A DNA stretch of 36,379 nucleotides from a virus, in IMG/VR virus record IMGVR_UViG_3300047496_000071, positions 1 to 36,379 of that record; one strand, given 5' to 3'. The position numbers were made by a program, and so were the translations under genes. The first letter of the stretch is position 1, and each line of letters starts with the position of its first letter. Below, one piece after another: positions 15,375-22,207 of this stretch. The notes below the pieces were generated by a model. It did not search any database. It was not told the DNA's origin and saw only the letters and a program-made list of their open reading frames with translations.

Positions 15375-15381
15375 TGCTGTT

Positions 15382-15564
15382 TCACGTCTGCATACCGTGC
15401 AGCGCGCGGGCGATTTCGACCAGTGCCATCGTCTGCACCTGCAACGCATGGGCGCTGAACTCGAAATACTGCTCGGTGTTGTAAACCAGCACGAACAGCA
15501 TAAACAGCGCGGCCAGGGTGTACAGGTGCTCCAGGACCCGGCTAATGACGCTGAGCACCTTCAT
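15382..15564 (-). CDS. Small membrane protein, holin- or spanin-like candidate
   Basis: 60 residues starting MKVLSVISRVLEHLYT at the ATGA overlap with the preceding gene (an ATG 3 codons earlier also exists). A single hydrophobic span, about residues 14-33 (TLAALFMLFVLVYN), precedes an amphipathic helical tail. Size and topology fit a type III holin or an inner-membrane lysis factor, but no lysin is visible nearby and no family motif is present. Confidence 0.58.
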   Translation of the reverse strand: MKVLSVISRVLEHLYTLAALFMLFVLVYNTEQYFEFSAHALQVQTMALVEIARALHGMQT

Positions 15565-15803
15565 GAACGCCACCGCTCAAGCGTGCGCATTACCTGCGGT
15601 ACCGCGTTCATGACCTCGTCTTGGTACCAACAGATCAGGCCGTCGACCCGGATGGGCATGGGCGCCATGTGATTCTTGAGCAAGCGGCCCAGCTCGGTGT
15701 GGCCGCACTTGTACAGGATCGTGACGTGCTCGCGGGTGAACATCGCGGCCTTGCCGCCCATTGGCAGGAACACGGTGCGCGGGGTCGGGCTGTCGGTAAT
15801 CAT
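15561..15803 (-). CDS. Small DNA-binding-type protein, first gene of late operon
   Basis: 80 residues. The core HVTILYKCGHTELGRLLKNHMAPMPIRVDGLICWYQDEV has the spacing of an excisionase- or AlpA-type winged helix (recognition helix, then a PxPI-x-VDG-x-x-W-DEV wing). It could bind DNA near the divergent promoters just upstream and control late transcription. Start at ATG 15803 with an AGGT site; a putative late promoter lies about 40 nt upstream. Regulatory role is an inference. Confidence 0.6.
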   Translation of the reverse strand: MITDSPTPRTVFLPMGGKAAMFTREHVTILYKCGHTELGRLLKNHMAPMPIRVDGLICWYQDEVMNAVPQVMRTLERWRS

Positions 15804-15851
15804 GAGGCGGGTACCTGGGTAGTTGTGGCTCTCACCTGTCTACTGCGGTAA

Positions 15852-15881
15852 ATCTTAAGGTTAAGCGAAAGTTTATGTCAA
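15852..15881 (-). promoter_or_regulatory. Putative late promoter
   Basis: Read on the minus strand: perfect TTGACA -35, 18-nt spacer, TAAGAT -10 (4/6). The start would lie near 15845, about 40 nt before the first late gene. The -35 is directly followed upstream by a CRP-like palindrome. Confidence 0.5.
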
Positions 15882-15882
15882 A

Positions 15883-15902
15883 TTTGTGATGGGGTTCACA
15901 AA
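15883..15902. promoter_or_regulatory. CRP-type palindrome upstream of late promoter
   Basis: TTTGTGA-N6-TCACAAA: perfect 7-bp arms, core identical to the CRP consensus TGTGA-N6-TCACA. The centre lies near -47 of the proposed late start, a plausible activator position for a CRP/Clp/Vfr-type host regulator or a phage regulator of similar specificity. Confidence 0.5.
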
Positions 15903-16200
15903 AATAGTTCGAGCGCGGTGTTACGGACTTTTTGCCGCGGCGCGACGATCCAGGGACAGTCACCGTCAAGCCGTTCGCCAGGGGGTTTTGACATACTCCT
16001 GCCGAATTATGTTTACCTGGCGCCGCAACATTACATAAGCTACAGCATTATGGTAATGACGCAGCGCGCTCGGGCTACCAGACCCCAGGCCAGGCGCCGG
16101 GCAAAATCAACCGAACAGGCGCCCGGATGCCTGGACGAGTGGGCCGACAATCCAGGGGCGCGGATTGCTGGCGCATTGTTAAGCACTTGACGCCCGAGCT

Positions 16201-16230
16201 GGTGACAAGGTGACAGCAAAACGGGTGACA
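16201..16230 (+). repeat. Three direct copies of GGTGACA
   Basis: GGTGACA occurs at 16201, 16209 and 16224, next to AT-richer sequence (CAATTGCTGTATAT). Short iteron-like copies suit a replication-initiator or regulator site, but the number is small. Confidence 0.35.
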
Positions 16231-16317
16231 ATTGCTGTATATCCGTACAGTAGTCGGCATGGTGCGCCGTGGCGGCTCAATCGCTCCTAGGTCCGAGCAC
16301 CGAGTATCGCCGTTAGA

Positions 16318-16335
16318 ATGTGATCCAATTCACAT
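16318..16335. promoter_or_regulatory. CRP-type palindrome
   Basis: ATGTGA-TCCAAT-TCACAT has perfect 6-bp arms and matches the TGTGA-N6-TCACA consensus exactly. No clear promoter is aligned with it in either direction. It lies about 25 nt before the 30-bp inverted repeat. Confidence 0.45.
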
Positions 16336-16419
16336 AGCAAAATCATAGCGAGCCGGGCATGGGGGATTGAGTAGATAGAGGGGGAGATAGCCCCCACTAA
16401 TACGGGAAATGTCATTGCA

Positions 16420-16437
16420 TGTATGTAAATACATACA
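16420..16437. promoter_or_regulatory. Operator-like palindrome in the loop of the 30-bp repeat
   Basis: TGTATGTA-AA-TACATACA: perfect 8-bp arms around 2 nt, the size of a dimeric repressor site. It lies 22 nt upstream of the TTGACA of the proposed early promoter. Confidence 0.45.
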
Positions 16438-16458
16438 GTACACATATAGGTAAATATC

Positions 16459-16487
16459 TTGACAGTTTCCACATAAGGGAGGACTAT
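16459..16487 (+). promoter_or_regulatory. Putative early promoter
   Basis: Perfect TTGACA -35 at 16459; at 17 nt spacing the -10 is only GACTAT (3/6), inside the right arm of the inverted repeat. A factor binding the repeat could block or help this promoter. The first early gene starts at 16531. Confidence 0.35.
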
Positions 16488-16530
16488 CTCCCCCTCTATC
16501 TACTCAATCCCCCCACTAGGAAATAAATAA

Positions 16531-16926
16531 ATGTCATGGAAATACGCGCAGCGCGCTCGGCAATCGCGGGCTCGAGCAAAGCTTGGACTACCAATGGAGT
16601 ACGAAACGTACACCGACGCGGACGGCAATATGCGGGAGCGGCTTAAACCGATCCCACATAAGTGTTACAAGAAACGCAACCCTAACCCTGAATGGCCGAA
16701 CAAGAGAAACAACGAAGCAATTAGGCGCTGTACCCTAGCTCTCAAGCGTACGCGCGGGCTAGGTAGCATTCGGGACGTAGAGTACAAAGCGCACACCTAC
16801 AGGTTTGGTAAACGTAGCCGCACATGCACCCGGCGCAATGACTGGATGAACATGCACAAGCACGTCAAACGTTGGTGGCCGATCGTGGTAGCTGCGTATG
16901 CGCACGGAAACCACGATTTGCTATGA
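16531..16926 (+). CDS. First early gene, highly basic hypothetical protein
   Basis: 131 residues, very rich in Arg and Lys, with a small acidic YETYTDADGN insert and several Cys. Repeated basic segments (RARQSRARAK, KRTRGLG, RSRTCTRRNDW) suggest nucleic-acid binding or an early host-takeover protein. AGGA precedes the ATG. It is the first gene behind the proposed early promoter, where phages often place host-shutoff genes. No family recognised. Confidence 0.65.
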   Translation: MSWKYAQRARQSRARAKLGLPMEYETYTDADGNMRERLKPIPHKCYKKRNPNPEWPNKRNNEAIRRCTLALKRTRGLGSIRDVEYKAHTYRFGKRSRTCTRRNDWMNMHKHVKRWWPIVVAAYAHGNHDLL

Positions 16927-16934
16927 GAATGCAA

Positions 16935-16989
16935 AAGTGTGATACAGTTCGCATCATCAAATAGGTATTCGAGCCGATACTGTACCCAC
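16935..16989 (+). promoter_or_regulatory. Promoter cassette copy 1
   Basis: 55 nt with only three mismatches to copy 2 (17391-17445). Contains TGTGA-TACAGT-TCGCA (CRP-like), then GATACT (4/6 to -10) whose first base lies 30.5 nt from the palindrome centre. If GATACT is the -10, the palindrome sits at about -42, the class II activator position. The next gene's ATG is 47 nt from the -10. No good -35 is present, as expected for an activator-dependent promoter. Confidence 0.55.
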
Positions 16990-17022
16990 GTTATTTAGAA
17001 ACCGAACCGGAGCAAAGCGAAA

Positions 17023-17223
17023 ATGGAAACCCTCACACAAGTTCAGGAAGCGGCGATTTTCTACCTCAACACCCGCAAGCGCCCGAACGATCGCCGCGCC
17101 ACCCGTAAGGCCGCTCGGATGGTTCGGACCTACTGCGAGAAGCGGGGCTACAAGGCCGAAGAAATTCCGCAGTTGATCCGCGATATGTTCGATGTGGCTC
17201 GCCTTGAGAGGGACGCGGAATGA
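17023..17223 (+). CDS. Small early hypothetical protein
   Basis: 66 residues, Arg/Lys-rich helix-forming protein (RKRPNDRRATRKAARMVRTYCEKRGYKAEEI). The ATG stands 47 nt after the -10 of promoter cassette 1. Ends as ATGA with the next gene. Function unknown. Confidence 0.62.
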   Translation: METLTQVQEAAIFYLNTRKRPNDRRATRKAARMVRTYCEKRGYKAEEIPQLIRDMFDVARLERDAE

Positions 17224-17420
17224 GCCTGCGAGATCGGTTAGGGGACGAAGGCGAAAGGCTTATTGAAGGGTTGACCACAGCCTTAAAAGACACTTTGCGC
17301 ATGCTAGAAGAAGACGACCGACTAAATTTCGGAGACCGACTAGACGAAGCGCATGACGCACTTAAGGCCGGCAAGGCATGGATCATTCGAAAGTGTGATG
17401 CAGTTCGCATCATCAAATAG
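17220..17420 (+). CDS. Small early hypothetical protein, 3' end doubles as promoter cassette 2
   Basis: 66 residues, acidic and helical (LEEDDRLNFGDRLDEAHDALKAG). The last codons (KCDAVRIIK, stop) are formed by the repeated operator sequence itself: copy 1 also reads as KCDTVRIIK in frame of a 13-codon ORF. This shows that gene end and promoter were duplicated together. ATGA overlap with the upstream gene. Function unknown. Confidence 0.62.
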   Translation: MSLRDRLGDEGERLIEGLTTALKDTLRMLEEDDRLNFGDRLDEAHDALKAGKAWIIRKCDAVRIIK

Positions 17421-17445
17421 GCATTCGAGCCGATACTGTACTCAC
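17391..17445 (+). promoter_or_regulatory. Promoter cassette copy 2
   Basis: Same layout as copy 1: TGTGA-TGCAGT-TCGCA, then GATACT 30.5 nt from the palindrome centre and 47 nt before the next ATG (17479). It overlaps the 3' end of the gene at 17220-17420. Downstream sequence shares ATCAATAACTG with copy 3. Confidence 0.55.
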
Positions 17446-17478
17446 TGCATCAATAACTGTAACCCTGGAGCCGATCAC

Positions 17479-17643
17479 ATGAATACAAACTCTATCCGCA
17501 AGTTCCTAGTCACGTTAGCCCACCGTACGGGCCGCGTGGAGTCATACACTCGCTATGGCTATAGCATCGTCGATGTTGAGACCAGCGAGGCGCATGCGGC
17601 GTCTACGGCGCTTAGCTTGACTATCGAGATGGTGCAATCATGA
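17479..17643 (+). CDS. Small early hypothetical protein
   Basis: 54 residues from ATG 17479 (GGAG upstream). The upstream in-frame extension is a shadow of the previous gene and cassette and was dropped. Contains SIRKFLVTLAHRTGRVESY and a mixed hydrophobic C-terminus. Placement exactly 47 nt after the -10 of cassette 2 supports the start. Unknown function. Confidence 0.58.
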   Translation: MNTNSIRKFLVTLAHRTGRVESYTRYGYSIVDVETSEAHAASTALSLTIEMVQS

Positions 17644-17870
17644 AAACGCTGGCAGCTGTCCGAAACGGCAGCATCAAGTTCCCTAAGACAGATGCTGGAG
17701 CGTACCGGCAGTATCGAATCCTGATTAAACAGTATAAGCGCGCGTATGCCGGTGGCGGCATGTTTGGATATGACGCGCGTACGCTTGCCATCAATGAACC
17801 GGAGCTAGCCGCATACCTCGAACGTCTCTGCAATTTTTCAGAACGTGACGCAAGTCTCAGCATCAAATAG
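17640..17870 (+). CDS. Small early hypothetical protein
   Basis: 76 residues, basic, with KFPKTDAGAYRQYRILIKQYKRAY and ELAAYLERLCNFSERDASLSIK. ATGA overlap with the upstream gene. Its end (ERDASLSIK, stop) is built from a third, diverged operator copy. Unknown function. Confidence 0.6.
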   Translation: MKTLAAVRNGSIKFPKTDAGAYRQYRILIKQYKRAYAGGGMFGYDARTLAINEPELAAYLERLCNFSERDASLSIK

Positions 17871-17896
17871 CAGTTTGCGCCGATACTAGATCCATC
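17842..17896 (+). promoter_or_regulatory. Promoter cassette copy 3, diverged
   Basis: CGTGA-N6-TCTCA (degenerate CRP-like site), then GATACT at the same 30.5-nt distance and again 47 nt before an ATG (17929). AATAACTG and ATCAAATAG are shared with the other copies. The geometry is kept although the sequence has drifted. Confidence 0.45.
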
Positions 17897-17928
17897 GATC
17901 AATAACTGAGTAATTAGGAGTTAGAGAC

Positions 17929-17982
17929 ATGAGCCAAGCAACAGCCGACAAAATCCGCAGCATAAAAGCATGCTTTTACTAG
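17929..17982 (+). CDS. 17-residue ORF behind promoter cassette 3, possibly a gene remnant
   Basis: MSQATADKIRSIKACFY. AGGAG precedes it and the ATG lies exactly 47 nt after the -10, as in cassettes 1 and 2. It ends 8 nt before the next gene, whose own AGGAG overlaps the stop codon. A truncated early gene, or a leader peptide, is plausible. Confidence 0.35.
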   Translation: MSQATADKIRSIKACFY

Positions 17983-17990
17983 GAGTCAGA

Positions 17991-18191
17991 ATGAACGACC
18001 GATACCAGATTCGAATGTCGAGGTCTACGCACCTGCCGTCAGTTATGGATACCAGGCACGGGCGCACTGTCAGCTATCACAATTCACTTGCGGAGGCAGA
18101 AGCAATGGCCCAACTACTAAATCTTGACCAGGACCGCCCGGACACGTACGCTCCAATCTCAACCCAACCCAAGAGGCAGAATCATGTCTAG
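17991..18191 (+). CDS. Small early hypothetical protein
   Basis: 66 residues from ATG 17991 (AGGAG 6 nt upstream); the longer frame from 17970 lacks this site. Basic N-terminal half, then YHNSLAEAEAMAQLLN helix and a Pro/Gln tail. Overlaps the next gene by 8 nt. Function unknown. Confidence 0.58.
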   Translation: MNDRYQIRMSRSTHLPSVMDTRHGRTVSYHNSLAEAEAMAQLLNLDQDRPDTYAPISTQPKRQNHV

Positions 18192-18582
18192 CACTCCAGA
18201 TCCTACAGGGCTCATTCGCACAGCGTTAAACGACGCGTTGCTGAATTTCGACAGCTACGGCTACACAACGTATTCTCGGAACAAATTAATCGCCGCGCTG
18301 GATGCGTACATCGATGCGCGCGTGCATGCGGTCTTGGACGACCGGCTAGCACAGAGCATCAAGGCGCCGCCGGAGCAAAATCTGTACGAAGAACTGGTCA
18401 AAGCCGACGACGCAGAACGGCGGTTACATGCGACGGCCGCGATTGTGCGACACGGCCTCACCGAGCACGAGCAGCTGTGCGGCATCATTGCCGAGGACAT
18501 CAAAGACTGGACCAAGCAACCGGGTGACCGGGCTCGGTACACCTACGCTGGCTACTACATGCAGCGGCGAGAGCGCGCGTAA
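18184..18582 (+). CDS. Hypothetical phage protein, helical
   Basis: 132 residues from ATG 18184 with GAGG upstream. Two helical regions (IRTALNDALLNFDSYGY, KLIAALDAYIDARVHAVLDD) and a short YTYAGYYMQRRERA end. Located directly upstream of the methyltransferase, which begins 2 nt after its stop. It may be a partner of that modification unit, but no family is recognised. Confidence 0.6.
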   Translation: MSSTPDPTGLIRTALNDALLNFDSYGYTTYSRNKLIAALDAYIDARVHAVLDDRLAQSIKAPPEQNLYEELVKADDAERRLHATAAIVRHGLTEHEQLCGIIAEDIKDWTKQPGDRARYTYAGYYMQRRERA

Positions 18583-18583
18583 G

Positions 18584-19552
18584 TTGGCTTTTGCGTACTA
18601 CAACGAGAACGACCCAAAGGCCGCCGCGTGGCTTCGGGAACTCATCAAGTACGGCCACATAGCCAACGGAATTGTCGACGAACGGAGCATAGAGGACGTA
18701 ACACCAAATGACCTTGCAAATGACCTTATCGGATTTACTCAGTGCCATTTCTTTGCGGGCATCGGCGGCTGGTCTTATGCACTTAGACTTGCTGGATGGC
18801 CCGACGATCGACCCGTTTGGACCGGCTCCTGTCCTTGCCAACCTTTCTCCGCGGCAGGCAAAGGCGCAGGGTTTGCTGATGAGCGGCATCTCTGGCCAGC
18901 ATGGCATCACCTCATCCGAGTCTGCCGACCTACAGTCATCTTTGGAGAGCAGGTTGCGAGCAAGGATGGACTCGGTTGGTTCGACCTTGTTCACGCTGAT
19001 TTGGAAAGAGAGGACTACGCCGTCGGGGTTGCGGATCTATGCGCGGCGGGCGTCGGTGCGCCGCATCTCCGTCAGCGCTTATGGTTCGTGGCCCACGCCA
19101 ATGGCACGGGATCGCTTCCCAGCGCATACGCCGGAATACATTGCGGCGAAGAAAGCGGAGGGTCACGGGATGTCCAACCTGAACGATGTGGCGCAACTCG
19201 CGAGTTGGCTCACCCCCACGACAAACACGAACGATCAACCAGATACGTCGCGGCGCGGACTTCAGACTTTACTTGGGGTGGCAAAGCTGACCTCATGGGC
19301 AACGCCGACGGGGCGGGATCACAAGGATGGGGCGAGCGACGGCACGGTACCGATAAACGGCCTCCTTGGCAGGCAGAGTTGGTTAGCTGCCGAGACGGGA
19401 AGTGGCGGCCAGTTGAACCCGGCACATCCCCGCTGGCTCATGGGGTACCCCACCGAGTGGGACTCTTGCGGGGTTACGGCAATGCAATCGTTCCGCAAGT
19501 CGCCGCGGAGTTCATCAAAGCAACAGGGCTATTACATGCAAAAGAGGGTTGA
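18584..19552 (+). CDS. C5-cytosine DNA methyltransferase (Dcm family)
   Basis: 322 residues from a TTG start directly after the preceding stop; the nearest in-frame ATG (18428) would overlap the upstream gene by 155 nt and is less likely. Motifs: FAGIGG (residues ~57-62, SAM binding), PCQPF with catalytic Cys85, FGEQV in place of ENV (motif VI), RQRLWFVA (motif VIII) and GYGNAIVPQ (motif X, ~297-305). It methylates phage DNA at cytosine C5 and so protects it from host restriction. The target sequence cannot be read. The 3' 845 nt are also read in the +1 frame as another protein. Confidence 0.85.
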   Translation: MAFAYYNENDPKAAAWLRELIKYGHIANGIVDERSIEDVTPNDLANDLIGFTQCHFFAGIGGWSYALRLAGWPDDRPVWTGSCPCQPFSAAGKGAGFADERHLWPAWHHLIRVCRPTVIFGEQVASKDGLGWFDLVHADLEREDYAVGVADLCAAGVGAPHLRQRLWFVAHANGTGSLPSAYAGIHCGEESGGSRDVQPERCGATRELAHPHDKHERSTRYVAARTSDFTWGGKADLMGNADGAGSQGWGERRHGTDKRPPWQAELVSCRDGKWRPVEPGTSPLAHGVPHRVGLLRGYGNAIVPQVAAEFIKATGLLHAKEG

Positions 19553-19555
19553 ATC

Positions 19556-19559
<4 letters not shown>
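18708..19559 (+). CDS. Conserved-type protein in +1 frame over the methyltransferase gene
   Basis: 283 residues overlapping the methyltransferase over 845 nt. Reasons to think it is coding: segments such as [62 protein letters not shown] and [18 protein letters not shown] recur, as I recall, in phage proteins annotated next to Dcm-type genes. The repeated SWxTP pattern is not chance-like. AGAGGA lies upstream of the ATG, at a longer than usual distance. Its role is unknown; it may modify or restrict the methyltransferase, or be a partner subunit. Not verified by alignment. Confidence 0.6.
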
Positions 19560-20226
<667 letters not shown>

Positions 20227-20230
<4 letters not shown>

Positions 20231-20514
20231 AAGGCAAACCGGGCATTTACTGCATGACGCCGGAGAAGCTTGAGCAATTCGAGGCGTGGTATCTGGCATG
20301 GCGCGGCGCGAAGCGCGGTTCCGTGAAAGGCCAGAAGGAAATCGCCGCTGAGTTAGGCATCAGCCACCAACGGGTGCAACAACTGTGCGAGGCGCGGAGG
20401 ACGAAATACGATGGCAGTTACGACAGTCGAGACTTGCGGCTGCATAATCAGCAATCTCTCGAATGGGCACGTGCACACGAAGCTGTGCGTAGAGCACCGG
20501 CGTCAAGAGTTTGA
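20227..20514 (+). CDS. Small helix-turn-helix protein
   Basis: 95 residues. QKEIAAELGISHQRVQQLCEAR at ~38-59 fits a canonical helix-turn-helix, similar to sigma region 4 or Cro-like domains. A basic arm (RGAKRGSVKG) precedes it. The start ATG overlaps the previous stop as ATGA, with GAGGTGG upstream. Possibly a transcription regulator of the early operon. The C-terminal 35 codons overlap the next gene. Confidence 0.65.
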
Positions 20515-20596
20515 TGCGCGTGATTTGCTAGCGCGCGCCGCGATCAAAGATCCACTAGCAGTGTTTCAACAATTACCCAACGGTGACCTAATATGA
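20411..20596 (+). CDS. Small Cys/His-containing protein
   Basis: 61 residues, overlapping the helix-turn-helix gene by 104 nt in another frame. CGCIISNLSNGHVHTKLCVEH could be a small zinc site. AGGA lies upstream and the stop is coupled to the next start as ATGA, which supports translation. Function unknown. Confidence 0.5.
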   Translation: MAVTTVETCGCIISNLSNGHVHTKLCVEHRRQEFDARDLLARAAIKDPLAVFQQLPNGDLI

Positions 20597-20736
20597 GCTT
20601 TTTATCTGTAGTTGAATTTGTGCTTGCGATGATCGGTGCCGGCGCGGTGCTGGTGTTCCTTGTGGCCGCAGTCTTAGGCGTGCGCGATGCCGCGTACGGC
20701 GAAGATGAGGACGACAACGACATCCACGGCGCTTAG
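20593..20736 (+). CDS. 47-residue single-span membrane protein
   Basis: Residues ~5-30 are hydrophobic (FVLAMIGAGAVLVFLVAAVLG), then an acidic tail (YGEDEDDNDIHGA). Start overlaps the previous stop as ATGA. Possible membrane-active early protein or superinfection factor; no family recognised. Confidence 0.62.
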   Translation: MSFLSVVEFVLAMIGAGAVLVFLVAAVLGVRDAAYGEDEDDNDIHGA

Positions 20737-20739
20737 CCT

Positions 20740-21003
20740 ATGAGCATGCAGAACCCCAACCAACAACCGGACGACACGGAAGTCGATCCGGTTACTAGAC
20801 GCCGCCAGGAGGATTGTCAGCGGCACCCCGCTTCCAACATCAAGACCCAGGGCTCAGCCACCCAGTGCGCATTTTGCGGCATGAGTGAGGCCGCGCAAGA
20901 GCAGTTTGCCGCTGAGCGCGCGGCGTGGCAGAACTGGCAGAATGCGTCGGCGGCTTTTGGCGGGGGCGTTAGCTGGCAAGGCGGCAAAAAGGCGTACCCG
21001 TAA
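20740..21003 (+). CDS. Small hydrophilic protein with two Cys pairs
   Basis: 87 residues with RRRQEDCQRHP and CAFCG, spaced as a possible zinc site, and a Gly-rich end (FGGGVSWQGG). Starts 3 nt after the membrane protein's stop. Function unknown. Confidence 0.6.
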   Translation: MSMQNPNQQPDDTEVDPVTRRRQEDCQRHPASNIKTQGSATQCAFCGMSEAAQEQFAAERAAWQNWQNASAAFGGGVSWQGGKKAYP

Positions 21004-21013
21004 AAATAATTGC

Positions 21014-21022
21014 TGCTATGTT
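21014..21022 (+). promoter_or_regulatory. Possible extended -10 promoter
   Basis: TGCTATGTT fits TG-N-TATNNT in an AT-rich patch after the gene at 20740-21003. The leader to the next ATG would be about 90 nt and contains a perfect hairpin. No clear -35. Confidence 0.28.
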
Positions 21023-21069
21023 CGGTAACGTACAGAACTAGCCTTGCAAACCTCATAAAGTCCTCGCCA

Positions 21070-21093
21070 CGCCCCGGCAATACCGCCGGGGCG
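21070..21093 (+). other. Perfect 9-bp GC hairpin in leader
   Basis: CGCCCCGGC, 6-nt loop, GCCGGGGCG, 25 nt before the gene at 21118. No T run follows, so it is not a standard terminator; it could act in attenuation, RNA stability or translation control. Confidence 0.5.
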
Positions 21094-21117
21094 ACACTGG
21101 AAACTGAGGACTGAACG

Positions 21118-21912
21118 ATGAAAACTGAGAATCTGTCGATCGAGAAGAAGAACTACGTGGCGACGCCGGCCGACATCGAGGCGTTGGCGGAATCGCAAAG
21201 CGGTCACCTGAACGCCTCACGGTGGCAGCTGCCAGCCACGTATTTGCGGGCACTGATCGCGACCACGCAGCACGAGTTAGGGATCAAGTCCATCAAGCGC
21301 GAGCCGGTGCGCCCGGGCGATGAGGCCATTCAGCAACAGCTGACGGCGCTCGCCAAGGTGCAGGAGCGGTTCTACGAAGCGGTGAAGCGAGGGGCGGCCA
21401 AGGCACCGGTAAGCGCCGAGGACACACGAGACCCCGCCATCGTGCAAAACTCCCGATGCGTCTTTGCGAGGACCAGTTACTCGACCCTGCGCAACTGGTT
21501 GCTCCGCGGAAGGTTCGGGCTCGAGGGGTTGAACCCGAAACAGGCCACCAAACGCGAGCTGTATGAATCCACACCCAAGCCCGAACGGATAGCGACGTTT
21601 CGTGAAAAGCTATTTGTGCAACAGGCCGACCGGATACTGACAGCGGTCAAGGCTCAAGCGGCGGTCAACCGAGACATGGCCGTAAACGCCCTACAGGGCA
21701 TCATAGACCGGCTCTCTGACGGACTGGCGGGGCTAGTCCAAAGCACGCCAATACGCCTTGGAGGGCCGGCCGTAGGCGCTACGTTTGTGGGTTCTCGCAC
21801 TATAGTAACGCCAGCGGAGCGCGCCGCGCTGGCCGCGAGGCCCCGGGGGCGCCCGCCTAAGCCGCGCGTGGCCGCGCGCCGCTCGGCGTCGGCCCGGAGG
21901 AGCGCGGCATGA
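21118..21912 (+). CDS. Hypothetical DNA-binding-type protein with AT-hook-like tail
   Basis: 264 residues. The C-terminal ~35 residues are Ala/Arg-rich and contain PRGRPPKPR, an AT-hook core. The body is helical with TSYSTLRNWLLRGRFGLEGLNPKQATKRELYE around residues 120-150, possibly DNA-binding. Located after a possible promoter and hairpin leader. A nucleoid- or genome-binding early protein is plausible; family not recognised. The next gene overlaps by 4 nt (ATGA). Confidence 0.65.
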   Translation: MKTENLSIEKKNYVATPADIEALAESQSGHLNASRWQLPATYLRALIATTQHELGIKSIKREPVRPGDEAIQQQLTALAKVQERFYEAVKRGAAKAPVSAEDTRDPAIVQNSRCVFARTSYSTLRNWLLRGRFGLEGLNPKQATKRELYESTPKPERIATFREKLFVQQADRILTAVKAQAAVNRDMAVNALQGIIDRLSDGLAGLVQSTPIRLGGPAVGATFVGSRTIVTPAERAALAARPRGRPPKPRVAARRSASARRSAA

Positions 21913-22160
21913 ACGACCGGCGCAAAAACGACGCGATCACGTTGACTGTGCGCAAGAGAAGTTGCTTGTTGCGCGCGGCCCGTGCTAGGCTCGCCCAACT
22001 TCACGAGGAGTACGACGCCCTGCGGCGTGTAGAGATGATTGACGAGCAGAGCTGGCGGTTGGGCCAAGTCGTCAAACTCAAGCGTGAGGAGCTGAGCAGC
22101 GAGATAGGTTGCATCGCTGACGCTATAAGGTGGCTATGGTCGCAACCTGCAACTGAGTGA
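21909..22160 (+). CDS. Hypothetical coiled-coil protein
   Basis: 83 residues, Arg/Leu/Glu-rich with a coiled-coil-like central helix (RARLAQLHEEYDALRRVEM, then KREELSSEIGCIADAI). ATGA overlap with the upstream gene. It is the last gene before a terminator. Function unknown. Confidence 0.6.
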   Translation: MNDRRKNDAITLTVRKRSCLLRAARARLAQLHEEYDALRRVEMIDEQSWRLGQVVKLKREELSSEIGCIADAIRWLWSQPATE

Positions 22161-22176
22161 CGTTCCTATGGGAACC

Positions 22177-22207
22177 GGCGGGCTCTAACAAAGCCCGCCG
22201 CCTTTTT
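22177..22207 (+). terminator. Rho-independent terminator
   Basis: GGCGGGCT, 7-nt loop, AGCCCGCC, then GCCTTTTT. Perfect 8-bp stem with a T run, 17 nt after the stop of the upstream gene. It divides the early operon before the replication genes, although the next gene starts only 12 nt on, so partial termination or anti-termination is likely. Confidence 0.8.

Larger units (their letters stand above)
16361..16513. repeat. Perfect 30-bp inverted repeat with 93-nt loop
   Basis: Left arm 16361-16390 starts GGGGGATTGAG and ends GGGGAGATAG. Right arm 16484-16513 is its exact reverse complement. Each arm is followed on the plus strand by CCCCCACTA. The loop holds an 18-bp operator-like palindrome and a perfect TTGACA. 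The right arm ends 17 nt before the first early gene and spans the proposed -10. It may be a regulator or replication site, or a strong RNA hairpin in a read-through transcript. The arms are visible directly; the function is unknown. Confidence 0.85.
15903..16530. other. Divergent intergenic control region without a convincing gene
   Basis: About 630 nt separate the two operons. Beyond the listed sites, a TTGACA at 15988 lacks a good -10. A weak 90-codon plus-strand frame (15918-16190) has no ribosome site or recognisable product. The region from 16010 on is unusually AT-rich for this genome. It carries direct repeats, a CRP-like palindrome, an 18-bp operator-like palindrome and a 30-bp inverted repeat, so an origin and/or the early-late switch is probable. 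Confidence 0.6.

Noticed and set aside
15918-16190. 90-codon plus-strand ORF in the control region
   Set aside because: No ribosome site, no motif, and it crosses AT-rich and repeat sequences that look regulatory.
16361-16513. Possible protelomerase or linear-plasmid end
   Set aside because: The arms are separated by 93 nt rather than forming a short palindrome, and no protelomerase gene was recognised.
16935-17982. CRISPR array
   Set aside because: Only three diverging copies at irregular distances of about 450 nt, each fitted to a promoter and gene start; no spacers or cas genes.
18428-18583. ATG-initiated N-terminal extension of the methyltransferase
   Set aside because: It overlaps the preceding gene by 155 nt and has no methyltransferase-like sequence; the TTG at 18584 leads directly into the conserved region.
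21070-21093. Rho-independent terminator
   Set aside because: Strong GC stem but no T run follows, so it was listed only as a hairpin.
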